64,000 bases of DNA from Symsagittifera roscoffensis. Taxonomy: Eukaryota > Xenacoelomorpha > Acoela > Convolutidae. This document shows, in pieces, positions 35,546 through 47,240 of this stretch. Position numbers and translations under genes: made by a program. Below the pieces are notes generated by a model that had not been told where the DNA came from, made no database searches, and was given only the letters and a program-made list of their open reading frames with translations. The DNA lies in NCBI RefSeq assembly GCF_963678635.1, contig NC_087071.1, forward strand, positions 26,891,378 to 26,955,377, read 5' to 3'. The stretch's first letter is position 1; each line of letters begins with the position of its first letter.

Positions 35546-36395
35546 TGCATTGTCAAAAGAGAGTGAGAGTTTGAACGATTTATCATTTCTCCGTTTTGAT
35601 GCCGCAAACCCTGAATTTTTCTTCTTTCATTGATTTTGTTCAGAGTTTCAGACAGCATCCTGTGCGACCGTTTTCCCGGACATTAATCTTCAATCCAATA
35701 CTCCCGGTTTTTCTCTGTCAAAAGTTACCCATGTTGAGGTACTTCTAAAAAACCGATGCACCGTCCCTTCAATAACGTTTCTTTTGTGCCGCAAATGTGC
35801 GCAGCTTCTAATAAACAAATTCAGGTTCGAATATTTAGAGAGCTTCCGTTTACTTTTGAGGCAAAAAAGGCAATGCCGCAATCATCCTGTTCGCAAATGT
35901 TAGAGCCTAAATGCGGGCCTATGGCAATTCTGAGATGTGAGTTTGACAATTCAAATCCTAGCTTTTCGCACGAGATGACATTCAATCATTCGGAGCCAAA
36001 TCTATCTGATAACGAATTGAAGCTTTTTACGTCCGATGGTTCGAGTCCTAAAATCAAGTCTGCAGCTTTGCTGTCAAAAATTGGCGCTGCCAATTTTTTT
36101 GGCGTTCGTTTTTTTGGAGCCATTTCAATTTTTCTATGTTCACTATAGGTTTCATCCACATGCTCCAAATCAAAAATTTTGCTAATGACTTTTTTTGTTC
36201 ATACTGCTGGGGCTAAGAAAGCAGGTCAAACAAGTAGACGAGCGGAAGACAGACCCAATCTACCTTTGGTTGCCAGGAGAACTGCTTGTAAAAACTGGTC
36301 ATCATCAACTTTCCCATTTGTGTCCTTACATAACGAGTGTCTTCGTATTTTGTCGTAGCTTTCCAAGAAATCGGTTTGCGAAAAACAAGGACTTG
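35546..36395 (-). repeat. Inverted chimeric repeat, right arm
   Basis: This is the reverse-complement partner of 32,262-33,086. On the minus strand it encodes the same RT family X C-terminal segments (F-L-Q-A-V-L-L-A-T-K-G-R-L-G-L-S-S-A-R, then L-G-L-E-P-S-D-V and an L-R-I-A-I-G-P stretch) followed by the PLE piece N-V-I-E-G-T-V-H-R-F-F-R-S-T-S-T-W. It extends past the point where the left arm meets the gap, so it can show what the gap may hold. Confidence 0.7.
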
Positions 36396-36559
36396 AATAA
36401 ACAAAATCGAGCAGGTGAGGGGGGAAAAGGCGCATCCTCACTCAAAGCCAACCCTCCCAGTCAGCACCACCATCCCCATGCCAACCGAACTCACCAGCGC
36501 CGAGCGTGACTAGTGAAATCCCAACTGAATTGCTTGAGAACAAGTGGCGTTGACTGAGA

Positions 36560-38008
36560 ACCAGGAAACTGCCAACCTGAAAAGCGCACAGTGCCCCCGG
36601 TGCTCTAGAACCATCAAGCTCACGAAACACTTGATGCTCCATCCTCATGGCCTTCCGGGGAATTCGAGAAAATGAACTGCGAAGAACATATCCGAGTCAG
36701 AGAAGACAGCATCGAATCAGCCAACGACATTGTTCATTTCATGAATATCAGCCGACGGCGTATACTTAAATTCGTCCCGAAAGCTTCCAGGATAGCGGTT
36801 GCAGCGGCACTGAGAGACACGCTCAACGCAATCCTGGACTCTCCAGACTCAAAAATTACCTGGATCCCTCTTTTCGTTTTCCCAACTGTATGTCTGCAAG
36901 CTCCGTTGAGAGCGGAAAAAAGCCATAAACAGTCACTTGCTACCCAAGTGAACAACCGAATCACAATATTCATGCAGAACCGAGACCATGTCGATCTAAA
37001 ACCCCGCACAAAACCCAAGCAAAGTTCCAACCAACAAACAGACGTTGAATAATTAATGAAACAAGTGAGCAATAAACTCGACAAAGGTGATGTGAAAGCT
37101 GCTGTTCGACCTGCCAGTTCCGACAACGGCGTCCTCGAACCATCTGAAGAGATCCTGAGCAAGCTGGGAGAAAAAAACCCTCCCAGACCACTAGATAGAC
37201 TAGTTTTTCCAAATAACGAAGGTCTGGCGTTCCAAGCCAGCGAGATTCAATTGCTCGTGGCATTGAAAATCTTTCCCGTGGGGTCAGCTGGTGGGCTATC
37301 TGGCCTGAGGCCACATTATTTGAAAGACGTCACGTCCCACAAAGCAAATGGTTACCTTCATCGACTAATATCCTCACTGACCTCTTTCAAAACCCTTCTC
37401 CTTCGCGGAAAAGTTCCGACAAAAATCCAGCCGGTCATCGCCGGAGCAAAATTGCTAGCGCTATGAAGGAAATTAACCGATGTCAGATCGATCGCCATAG
37501 AAGTCACCTTTCGGAGACTTCATGCGAAAACCGGATGCTAAGCAATAACAGCAAAAGCAAAGTCTCTTTTCGGGAACCTCCAACTAGGCTGCTGCACCCC
37601 GTCTGAAGCCGAGGCAGCAGCTCATGCAACTCGAGCGTTCTGCTACACGGCTATCGAACAAGAAGTGTTAGTGAAACTGGACTTTGCCAACTCCTTCAAC
37701 GCTAACAGAAGGGACAGAACTGCAGAATCCATTAACCGAGAAATACCAGATTTTCTTCCATTCTTCAAACTGTGCTACTCGGAAGACAGGATCTTATCGT
37801 TCGGCGATTTCTCCCTACCATCATCTGAAGGATGGCATTAAGTAGACCCCTTAGCAGGTTTTGGATTCAGCTCGACAATCCACCCCGGTTTAGACGCCAT
37901 TAAAACCCGCTTCAAACAAGGAAACCTGGACGACATTTCAATTTGAGACAACTGGAGAGTTGTTCTGACCGAACTGAGGGGGTTCATTGAGTTCGCAACG
38001 TCCCTAGG
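36560..38008 (+). pseudogene. RT family X gene, 5' half, split by G2
   Basis: This is the N-terminal half of a LINE-like RT. It begins with a C-P-R-C-S ... H-L-M-L-H-P-H-G zinc-finger-like segment (about 36,585). The frame 36,672-37,052 follows, and then, shifted, R-P-A-S-S-D-N-G-V-L, P-V-G-S-A-G-G-L-S-G-L-R-P-H-Y-L-K-D (about 37,275), K-L-D-F-A-N-S-F-N-A-N-R-R-D (about 37,675), F-K-L-C-Y-S-E-D, and F-I-E-F-A-T-S-L-G ending at 38,008. The motif L-D-F-x-N-S-F-N carries the first catalytic aspartate. The 5' LTR of G2 starts at the next base, and the protein resumes at 59,495. Several stops predate or postdate the insertion. Confidence 0.75.
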
Positions 38009-38930
38009 TGTGATATTCGACCAGAATGGACAAAAATGCAGATTCGGCTATTTCGAATAGTTTGCAGCTAACCTTCCGAACTGACGGTTTTAAGAGATTA
38101 GTGACGTTATTGGGACGATTACTCAAACGGTGAAGGTCAAGATATTCTGGTATTTTGAAGTTTTAAAAATTCGAAATAAGAAGTCGCACTTCCGAGAAAC
38201 GGCGAAAACCGCCATTTTGGAATAAAACCAGAAGAAAATCAGAACAACAATAGTTGCCATAGTGATAACTAAGAGAACTGCGATAGAAAAACAACAACGA
38301 ATTGCAGAGTTAGCAGAGACCGTCCCGATTTGCAGCGATTGTGTCGCTACAATCGTTGCAAGGCCGTTCACAACAACGGTGAAGGGTGGAAAAACAGCGT
38401 TCCGGAAGGAAGATAAGGGCGTTATTTCCCCGGATTCAGGAATCCGGGGGGGGGGGGGGGGTCTCGGGATTTAAATTAAAACTGTTTTAAATAAATTTTT
38501 AGCTTCCCAGTTATGTCTTCAATTGAATTTATTTAACGTCTGAATTCATTTTACGACGATGAGAAGCTAGGAGTTGGGGGAAAGGGTTGATCCATCTTCG
38601 ACGGAGATGATGATTTTTATCTACTGAACAAAAACAATCGTAATATAATAAGTAGTAGTAGCCCTGTTTTTAGGAGTGACCTCGTGGTCTGGGGATACTG
38701 AGACCCAGCCATGAGCTCACTAATTTTGCATGTGAACAAGTTAACTTGAGCGTTCTGGTCGAAGCCGGAGAACAGTAACATTTTGTCGACCCGATGTTAG
38801 AAAGACCACCAAAAAAACTGGCTTTGGTAGAGACGGTGAAAAGCATGTAGAGCTCTGTTTAGACGTTGGCCAGTCGTCTTAGAACCTAGCTTTGTTTTCA
38901 GTCGATATTTACTTCCGGGCTAATGTTACA
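38009..38930 (+). repeat. G2 5' LTR
   Basis: 922 bp from TGTGATATTC to TAATGTTACA, with TG...CA ends. The 3' LTR at 58,581-59,494 is a direct repeat with the same internal words. A run of 16 G (38,446-38,461) replaces the CCGGAGGGGTC word found in the 3' LTR. Confidence 0.9.
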
Positions 38931-38942
38931 TAAATGTTTTTA

Positions 38943-38957
38943 TGGCGCTCCTGGGTG
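38943..38957 (+). promoter_or_regulatory. Candidate primer-binding site of G2
   Basis: TGGCGCTCCTGGGTG lies 12 nt after the 5' LTR and differs by one base from the word at the same place in G1. Conservation between two copies with quite different leaders supports a functional primer-binding site. The priming tRNA was not identified. Confidence 0.5.
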
Positions 38958-39409
38958 TTATTCCTTTTTAACATCATGACCGGAAAGACCGTTAACGAGC
39001 ACTCCGCGCCGAGCGGATGCTCATAATAACGCCCTTAATAGGCCCTAACCGCCGGGGCGGAAGGGTAGTTCGGAACCCGAAAGCCTTCCGGATTACCGTG
39101 AATAGCTTTTCAACATAGTTAAGACCAAAAATTCACGTTCCAGGAAGGGTGGGGGGATTGGCAGTCCTCTCGTTCCCTGAGAGGTTTGTGACCAAAAACA
39201 CTTAAAGATAAATATAAAACCAAACAAAAAGTAGTATAGTACCCCAGAAAAACAAAAAAATATAAAAAATAACCGAAAAAACCAAAACCAGTAAAAAAGT
39301 AAAAAAATCAGTAGAAATCATCCCCCCAGACAACATGTGTTCCGACCCTCCCGTTTGTTGTTGATAGATATATTGTTGTTACAGGCATTTATATCAATCA
39401 GGATTGTTG

Positions 39410-41850
39410 CGATTATTTTTTTAGCCCGTTTGTGAGGCTTGTACGGTAGGGTTGTTTGAGTATTTAAGCACGTTAATGCTAATTTGCGCTCAATCCGGAA
39501 GGGTCTGCTGATTTGCGCTCAATCCGGAAGGGTCTTGGGAGAAGACTGATCCGGCAAGCAGTACAAGGAGCAACAAGAAGGGGCTCAACAACAACAGCAA
39601 TCGACTGTTGGGTATCGTTAACAAGTTCTGTATCCCTTTTGGTACAAAAATTAAGATAGTAATCTGTGGGGGGCTCGATAGTGCTGCACTGTAGTGACCC
39701 TTCACCGAACTGTGAAAATCCGAGTTAAGCACCTTAATTCGGATATTGATCAAACCCGAAGGGGTATAGTATTACTAATATTATTACTTATGTAGCCTAT
39801 ATTAATACTCCTATATCGTTTTTCAGTAAAAAACACAGTAAGCGGACTGGTTTTTAGGGTCAAAATAGCGATATTTTGATCCCCCCACAAATCACGATTT
39901 TTGAAATATCGATATTTTTTGAAATGGAAAAAAGCACTAAATTAGTGAGTTACATTGTAACTGGGCTATTATAATAGGTAGAACCGGTTGAGTTTAGTTC
40001 AGAAGTGGTTGGAACTATTTTGGTACCAAAAACCGAATTTTCGCAATTTTTGAGAAAACGGAACACTATAAAATCAGAAAAATTTTGGAAATTTTTGAGT
40101 TAGGACAGTAGAAAAAATTGTTCGGACAACGTCCACTAATGAGTCTACAGGTTTTAAGTCCCGTTTCCCGAAAGCCTTCCGGATTACAGAGAAATCGAAT
40201 TTAACGTGTTTGATTCAGTGGATTCATCAATCCGGAGGGGTCCAAATAGCATATTTTTTCGCAAATTTTTTTCAAATTAAGCGTTTCAGATCGGGTTTTT
40301 TGCATTGAACTAGAAGAGTATAGGCCTTCTGAGCTGGGATCAATAATTTTTAGGTCGAAAAGAACAGATTTGCGGAAAAAGTTACGATCATTTTTGTAGC
40401 CCGTTTGTGAGGCTTGTACTGTAGGGTTGTTTGAGTATTTAAGCACGTAAATGCTAATTTGCGCTCAATCCGGAAGGGTCTGCTGATTTGCGCTCAATCC
40501 GGAAGGGTTTTGGGAGAAGACTGATCCGGCAAGCAGTACAAGGAGCAACAAGAAGGGGCTCAACAACAACAGCAATCGGCTGTTGGGTATCGTTAACAAG
40601 TTCTGTATCCCTTTTGGTACAAAAAATAAGTTAGTAAGCTGTGGGGGGCTCGACAGTGCTGCACTGTAGTGACCCTTCACCGAACTGCGAAAATCCGAGT
40701 TAAGCACCTTAATTCGGATATTGACCAAACCCGAAGGGGTATAGTATTACTAATATTATTACATTTGTAGCCTATATTAATACTCCTATATCGTTTTTCA
40801 GTAAAAAACACAGTAAGCGGACTGGTTTTTAGGGTCAAAATAGCGATATTTTGATCCCCCCCTCAAATCGCGATTTTTGAAATATCGATATTTTTTTGAA
40901 ACGGAAAAAAGCGCTAAATTAGTGAGTTACATCGTAACTGTGCTAGTATAATAGGTAGAACCGGTTGAGTTTAGTTCAGAAAAGGTTGGAACTATTTTGG
41001 TACCAAAAACCGAATTTTCGCAATTTTTGAGAAAACGGAACACTATTAAATCAGAAAATTTTTGGAAATTTTTGAGTTAGGACAGTAAAAAAATCAGTTC
41101 GGACAACGTCCACTAGTGAATCTACAGGTTTTAAGACCCGTTTCCCAAAAGCCTTCCGGATTACAGAGAAATCGAGTTTAACGTGTTTGATTCAGTGGAT
41201 TCATCAATCTGGAGGGGTCCAAATAGCATAGTTTTTAGCAAATTTTTTCAACTTAAGCGTTTCAGATCGGGTTTTTTGCATTGATCTAGAAGATTATAGG
41301 CCTTTTGAGCTCGGATCAATAATTTTTAGGTCGAAAAGAACAGAATTGCGGAAAAAGTTACGATCATTTTCGTAGCCCGTTTGTGAGGCTTGTACTGTAG
41401 GTTTGTTTGAGTATTTAAGCACGTAAATGCTAATTTGCGCTCAATCCGGAAGGGTCTGCTGATTTGCGCTCAATCCGGAAGGGTTTTGGGAGAAGACTGA
41501 TCCGGCAAGCAGTACAAGGAGCAACAAGAAGGGGCTCAACAACAACAGCAATCGACTGTTGGGTATCGTTAATAAGTTCTGTATCCCTCAACAGTGTTTT
41601 GCCGAGCCCCCCACAGGATTACAGAGAAATCGGATTACAGAGAAAATGAACTTAACGTGTTTGATTCAGTGGATTCATCAATACGGAGGGGTCCAAATAG
41701 CATAGTTTTTAGCAAATTTTTTCAACTTAATCGTTTCAGATCGGGTTTTTTTGCATTGAACTAGAAAAGTATAGGCCTTCTGAGCTCGGATCAATAATTT
41801 TTAGGTCGAAAAGAACAGAATTGCGGAAAAAGTTAGGCGGAACCCATAAA
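39410..41850. repeat. Tandem repeat, about 975-bp unit
   Basis: Two complete units (starting near 39,410 and 40,386) and a third that lacks about 590 bp in the middle (41,360-41,850). The word TTTGCGCTCAATCCGGAAGG recurs at about 39,483, 40,458 and 41,433, giving a period of 975 bp. Inside each unit the same word also occurs twice within 30 bp. Units end with GATTCATCAATCCGGAGGGG or a close variant. There is no shared coding frame on the sense strand. Confidence 0.85.
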
Positions 41851-42349
41851 TGAGAAATTTTTTTGATTTTAGAAAAAAGACGTTTTGGTTAATAACTTTG
41901 GAACAATTGGACAGATCTAGTTGATCTTGGTACCATTAGATCAAAAATTAGCTGAGCTTACTAATAAAATCATCAAATAATCAAAAAAGTAAGCGTAAAA
42001 ATTTTTTTGGACTGTTTTTGCAAATTCACCAATTCGGGAAGGTAGAGCCTTCACGTTTTATAAAAAAAAAAATTTGAAAAGCCCTTACATCCCTGCCAAA
42101 GGGTAGAAACGTTTGAATAAGGCCATTTTACGCTGTTTTGAAGAATAGGGAAGGCTTAAGGCCCCAGAAAACCTTGATCAAGCCAAAATTAGCGTGAATT
42201 GTCAAATAAGAGGCTTAACTTCAACCCGGAAGGGTCAAGGTAGGGTCCACATACCCTTCCTAGTTGATACAGACAGCATTATAGCATCGTAGAGAACGTA
42301 TCCGGAGTGGTACAGGTTGAAAATCAAGGAGGTCTCGGAAAAGCTATTT

Positions 42350-42590
42350 TTACAAAACCGGAGGGTCCCAATCCGGAGGGGTCCAAATTTTTCCTAATTC
42401 GGAGGGGTTTCCAATCCGGAGGGGTCATGTTTTCACAAAACCGGAGGGGTCCCAATCCGGAGAGATCTTACATTAGCTAACCCAGAGGAGTCCCAATCCG
42501 GAGGGGTCTCAACTTTACCAATAAGGAGGGGTCCTATTTTTGCCAATCCGGAGGGGTACTGTTTTTTGTCAACCCGGAGGGGTATATTTT
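42350..42590 (+). repeat. AATCCGGAGGGGTC short-repeat cluster
   Basis: About eleven imperfect copies of the 13-14-mer AATCCGGAGGGGTC, spaced 15-35 bp apart. The same word lies in the LTRs (intact at about 59,010) and at the end of each 975-bp unit, so it is scattered through the 5' part of the element RNA. CCGGAGGGG could pair with rRNA or bind a protein, but that is speculation. Confidence 0.75.
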
Positions 42591-43125
42591 TGTTAAAGGA
42601 CTTAGCTAAACAGAAGAAAAGATAATAGTGAGGTGTGTTAAGTTATTAGGAGACAGGCTAGGAAACAGTGATTGCACTGGTAACTTGCCTTTCAAAAAAG
42701 ACCAGACCAAAACAAAACAGGTCCAACCTCGGTTATTCGCGACACTAAGTCTAAATTAAAAAAGAGTTTGTAACTCATTTGTGTGGATTGAAATCCAAAA
42801 CGCTTTTGAGAAAAATGACTGCCCTGAGGATTTTAGTAGGTCTAGCTCGGGCAGTCCGAAGGCAGATATGTAGAAGGAGACTCGGTGGGTGCAATAGACG
42901 CCCACTTGAGAAAATTACTGCCTTCAAGTTTTGTCTGTTTGGTGCAGCACCAAGCAGGGAAAGCTCTTTCTTTATAAAAACAAGTTCGACTATTGTACTG
43001 CGGCCGACTAAAAGTACAATACACAAACGTTTTTCATAGAAATATTCTTATTTTGTTCTATCTGGTTTTAAATCAACAATTTGTGCTTGATTGGTTAGTG
43101 AATACCCTATCTTTTAAATACACTA

Positions 43126-43216
43126 ATTTGGTGGAGGACTCCGACCAATTCATCTTGGGCAGAGATTTTGTCAGGAAGTTTGACGTGATGATTGACTTGA
43201 ACAACGGTCTAATATA
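43126..43216 (+). pseudogene. G2 protease C-terminal remnant
   Basis: The frame reads E-D-S-D-Q-F-I-L-G-R-D-F-V-R-K-F-D-V-M-I-D, the second conserved block of the retropepsin also present in G1 at about 10,500. The D-T-G-A half is absent. It marks the right border of the deletion that removed gag. Confidence 0.75.
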
Positions 43217-43849
43217 ATTAGGAACCCTGATCGGAAGTATGTTAAGAAACTAATTAATAGAATAATAACAGACGAGAACAAGGTACCGATTTTTAGAAGG
43301 AAAAGTAAAATTACAGCCGGGACAAGCAGTAGTAGCAATTTTTAGAATAAAAAATTTGAATTCGTTAAGTGATAGTAAACAGGTTTGTTTGGTACCGAAT
43401 CCAGATAGTTGAAGATCGCTGATTTTAGGCCGGAGCTTCTCGGTAACGCGAAACGGACTGTGTGTCAATGTGTTATTGAACACACTGGACACCACGGTTT
43501 CAATCCAGCGTGGAAAGAAGCATGTTACGCTTTGCCGATGAGGACCGACTATGAAGAGACCCAAAACTTGAAGAAATATTGTGTGAAAGACTGTCTTTAT
43601 CATGCCAATAAAGATAAAATTTTAAAAAGGATTACTGAAATAATATCTATTCATAAATTGTTTTCAATGAAGTCCGACACGGACGACGGCTTATCGAGCT
43701 GTTCGAATTTTCAGGAACGCCCCGCGTCATATGAACCAGAGTCTGACAAACCGGTTTTGCCAGAAATAGAACACTTAAAAGGGAAAATAGGCGAGGGAGA
43801 TTTGGAGCTACTACGGGAGGTTTTAAATCGGAACGCGGATGTATTTTAA
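43217..43849 (+). pseudogene. G2 protease-RT linker
   Basis: The open frame 43,409-43,849 matches the linker in G1: V-C-Q-C-V-I-E-H, C-L-Y-H-A-N and D-D-G-L-S-S-C-S-N-F occur in the same order. It leads to L-L-R-E-V-L-N-R-N-A-D-V-F, the start of the RT region, where a stop (43,847-43,849) intervenes. The part before 43,409 is frameshifted. Confidence 0.6.
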
Positions 43850-45160
43850 AGACATACGGCGGATATCGGTTGCTGTAATTTCGTCGAACACGTTATCGAA
43901 CTTGAGGAAGGCGCCGTTCCCCATAGGGAAGGCGCAAGACAATTGACGCCACATAAATCGGAAGCGTGCCGAGCGGAAATAGAAATGTTGCTCGAATACG
44001 ACATGATAGAACCCTCGAAATCGTCATGGGCTTGCGGGGTAGTAATGGCGAAAAAGAAAGGGGGCAATTTAGGTTTTGTTGCGACTTTCGCTACTTGAAC
44101 GCGGTAACGATAAAAGATGCGTACCCGATACGGCGAAAAAACCAGAGCCTCTCTAAACTTGTTGATGTCAAGTTCTTCACCACATTGGACTTGGGTTCTG
44201 CCTTCTGGCAGGTCCCTCTGCGGAAGAAGGATAGAGAAAAGACCGGATTCGCGTGTGAGTTGGTTGGGCTTGTACCAGTGGAAGAGGATGCCCTTCGGCT
44301 TGTGCAACGCAACGGCCACTTTTCAAAGACTGATGGCTCAGGCTTTGACCAGAGTGACAAAGTAGTACGGGAATCTTGTGATGTGTTACGTGGATGACGT
44401 AGTCATAGCAACACAGACCCTGGAAGACCACATTGATTGGCTCGATGAGGTCTTTGGATGCATGAAAAGAGCAGGCTTGAAATGCAAACCTACGAAATGT
44501 GAAATTCTTAGAGATTCAATCAAGTACCTGGGAAGAATGGTGGACATGCATGGTGTGAGGCCGGACCCTGAAGCAGTAGAAGCTGTGTTGACATGAATGG
44601 CTCCCAGAACGGACACACAGCTCATGAGCTTCCTAGGGTTTGCCAATTACTACCGTGAGTTCATAAAAGGATATGCAGACAAGGTGTATCCGATGCAGAA
44701 GCTGATGCGCAACACATGGAAAAAGTTCGAAAGGAGCGATGAAGCTCAAACGGCCTTTGAGAACAAAAAGCGGGAACTGTGCGAAGCGCCAGTGCTAGGC
44801 ATGCCTACAGAAAAGGGCATGTATGTTCTTGATACAGACGCATCAGTAGTAGCCATCTCGGAAAAACTGCATCAGGAGCAAGAATGGAATGGGAGAACCG
44901 TTCTTCGCCCATATAATATGGCAGTAAGGTGTTAAGTGACACTGAGATGAAATGTTTGCAGTTGTCACGTTTGTGGAAAAGTACCGCGCATACTTGGGGA
45001 GCGCTCCCTTTAAGTTATGCGTGGACAATAGGGCGTTATCCTGGTTCAAGACATACTCGATGGATCAGAGTTATATTGGTAGGTGGATAGTAACATTAGA
45101 TGGCTACCACATTATAATCGAGCACAAGATGCGTGACAAAGAACACTGACAGCCTCAGCA
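43850..45160 (+). pseudogene. pol: G2 reverse transcriptase and RNase H
   Basis: RT and RNase H in at least four frames. Landmarks are M-A-K-K-K-G-G (about 44,055), F-C-C-D-F-R-Y-L-N, T-L-D-L-G-S-A-F-W-Q-V (about 44,190), F-G-L-C-N-A-T-A-T-F-Q (about 44,300), and an intact catalytic Y-V-D-D at 44,387-44,398. Then come F-L-G-F-A-N-Y-Y-R-E-F (about 44,630), RNase H V-L-D-T-D-A-S (about 44,825) and V-D-N-R-A-L. An in-frame TGA lies near 44,595 and the N-A-D/T-D-S-L-S end is near 45,150. The lesions are small shifts and single stops, so this copy kept its active-site residues longer than its frame. Confidence 0.85.
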
Positions 45161-46551
45161 AGAAAACCGAGTTCTATGAAAGACTGGAACAGAAGGAAGC
45201 CAATCAGGCAGAAATAAAGGAACGATTCTTGTTTCTGGACAAAGAAACTTATGAAGCGCTTCCCTTGACGAGATGGTTGGACAAGTCTGGACATCCAATT
45301 CCAGGACATCCTGAGTTACCTGTAGAGAAAGCAGCCGAGATAAAGATCCTATCCTAGAAGGACCCGGTGTCCTTGGATTTGTTGCTGCGCTCAAAACTGG
45401 TCCAGCAGGAACTCTCTCGCTTGAACAATAACAGCCTCTCATTTTTGGATAAAACGGTGCAAGTCACACCGTAAGTGATGCGGATGCTGGGTGGATTGTT
45501 AGAGAGAGAAGTGACCAGAGAGTGGGCAGCATTAATGGCATCACTGACAGTCAGTAAGCAGGTGAAGATCATGCCATCCAGACGAAAACACAAAGAGAAT
45601 GAGAGGGGTTGTAGGACAATAGTTCAGCAACTAGTATCCTCAATACCACACGAGAATTTAACCAGTACTTCTTACGGACGGAAAGAACAGGAGAGCAATA
45701 CGCGATGGAAAACCGTTACTTTTGTGGACCAGGATAAAGAAGGTGAAAAAGTTGAACGAAACCTGGTGCAAGAGTGTTTGTCCGAAGAGACGAACGGTTA
45801 GAAGAGCCAGCGATTTCATGATCAACACCCGGGACAAGGAAGTTTGTCCGAGAAGTCTGATGTAGATGAGGAAGTTCCTAATGGGAAGCAGGACCTGGAG
45901 AACAAAATTTTGTCCGGGGAGTTCAGTTGGATGTGGAGAAAGCACAGAATTGACCCAGGAGATGGTGCAGACTCCGTCGCAGACTCTTCAACAAATGAAA
46001 ACTCCCGAAACTCAGGAATTGTCACCTACTCAGACAGGAACTCGAGCTCAGGATCGGAACTGTCAGAACTAGCGATCCACACACTACTAGTGGAAACTAG
46101 AGCAAGGGATCTGGATAGAGAGGTATACCAGGAGCCTGACAGTGATCACTACCTCATACCAGGTGAAAGAGTCTTTGATAACGCAGCGGATTATCTGAAG
46201 ACAATAACGGTATCGAAACATTCGATGAGTCTGTTGCCACAAAAAGAGGTAGTCAGGACTGATCTTCAGCCATTCGAACAGGAAACACAGCCATTGGCAA
46301 AGATTTCGTGCGTTAAGATGGAAGAGGATACGCATCGGCCCAATGAGCTGAATAGTCAGATGAGGGTCATGAAGACATACTTGAAGGCGAGATACAGACT
46401 CTCGGATCTTCTAAGAGCGCAGAGAAATGACCGCATGACAAGCAACCTGAAAAGGTGGACTGAAAATGGTTCTCCGGACAAAGGAGACCTCGAGGAAGAC
46501 AGTTACCGCATTCTGAGACAGTATTTTATGCAGAAAGAGGGAAGGTTATAA
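45161..46551 (+). pseudogene. G2 RNase H-integrase spacer
   Basis: A spacer of about 1.4 kb between RNase H and the integrase zinc-binding domain. The first part (45,133-45,357) has F-L-D-K-E-T-Y-E-A-L-P-L-T-R-W-L-D. A frameshift follows, then 45,475-45,801, then a 235-codon acidic frame at 45,844-46,551 with many E/D/S and no known motif. Most Ty3/gypsy elements have a much shorter spacer here. Confidence 0.6.
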
Positions 46552-47240
46552 TTGAACAAGGACATGATTGTGGCTTGCAAGAGAAGAGATGAAAACAAAG
46601 TCCTATACAAGTATAACGCGATAGTGTTGCCGCAACTCTATCAGACAGAAATCTTATTCAGGTCGCATGATCAGATGGGCCATCAGGCGATCGACAAAGT
46701 ATATCAGAGGATCCTGAAGCGCTTCGAGTGGCCTGGAATGAAAAAGGCATGCGAGAAGTGGATAAAAGCATGTCTGTCATGCCAACAGGTCAAGGATTCA
46801 AAGAAATTGCAATTTCCCTAACAATCGATCGAGTCGTCTGAATTCAGCGAGGTGGTTCAGATAGATCACCAAAAGATATGCATGACAGACAGTGGTTATA
46901 TCAAGTCTTGGTCATGATAGATCACTTCACGAAGTATGCAGAGGCCGTGCCCTGCATAACTGCCTCAGCGGAAGAGACGTGCAACCACCTGATCAATACG
47001 TGGATAGCGAGACACGGTTGTCCGATGACGTTTCAATCGGATAACGGAACAGCTTCCGTAGGAGAAGTCACGAAAGAGCTAATGAGACGCTCACAAGTTG
47101 CTCAAGCTCACTCCACGACATACCATCCCCAGAAAAATGGCAGAAAGGCAGAATCGAACGTTAGTGTCGATGCTGAGGGTATATTGTTCCAGGTACATGA
47201 CCGATTGGGACAGATATATTCCACAGGTGATGGGAGCTTA
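46552..47240 (+). pseudogene. pol: G2 integrase, zinc-binding and core
   Basis: The zinc-binding domain shows H-x3-G-H (D-Q-M-G-H-Q-A) and C-L-S-C-Q (about 46,650-46,785). The catalytic core follows after a stop and a frameshift: Q-I-D-H (about 46,860), V-M-I-D-H-F-T-K-Y-A-E-A-V-P, F-Q-S-D-N-G-T (about 47,030) with the second aspartate, and H-S-T-T-Y-H-P-Q. The third catalytic residue lies in A-E-R-Q-N-R-T in the frame that opens at 47,098. The D,D-35-E set is therefore still present, but in two frames. Confidence 0.85.

Larger units (their letters stand above)
38931..43125 (+). other. G2 leader, non-coding, gag deleted
   Basis: A stretch of 4.2 kb without a credible coding frame. It holds an A-rich block shared with G1, three 975-bp tandem units (39,410-41,850) and a cluster of CCGGAGGGGTCC words (42,350-42,590). 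In G1 the leader is followed by gag and protease, whereas here it passes directly into the end of the protease. About 3.5 kb of coding sequence has therefore been lost in G2. Confidence 0.7.

Noticed and set aside
39490-40728. Two nearly identical 87-codon minus-strand frames (39,490-39,753 and 40,465-40,728)
   Set aside because: They look conserved only because they lie in successive 975-bp tandem units. They are antisense to the element and have no motif.
42350-42590. CRISPR-like array of short direct repeats
   Set aside because: The spacing is irregular, the repeats are only 13-14 bp and imperfect, and the context is a eukaryotic LTR-element leader.
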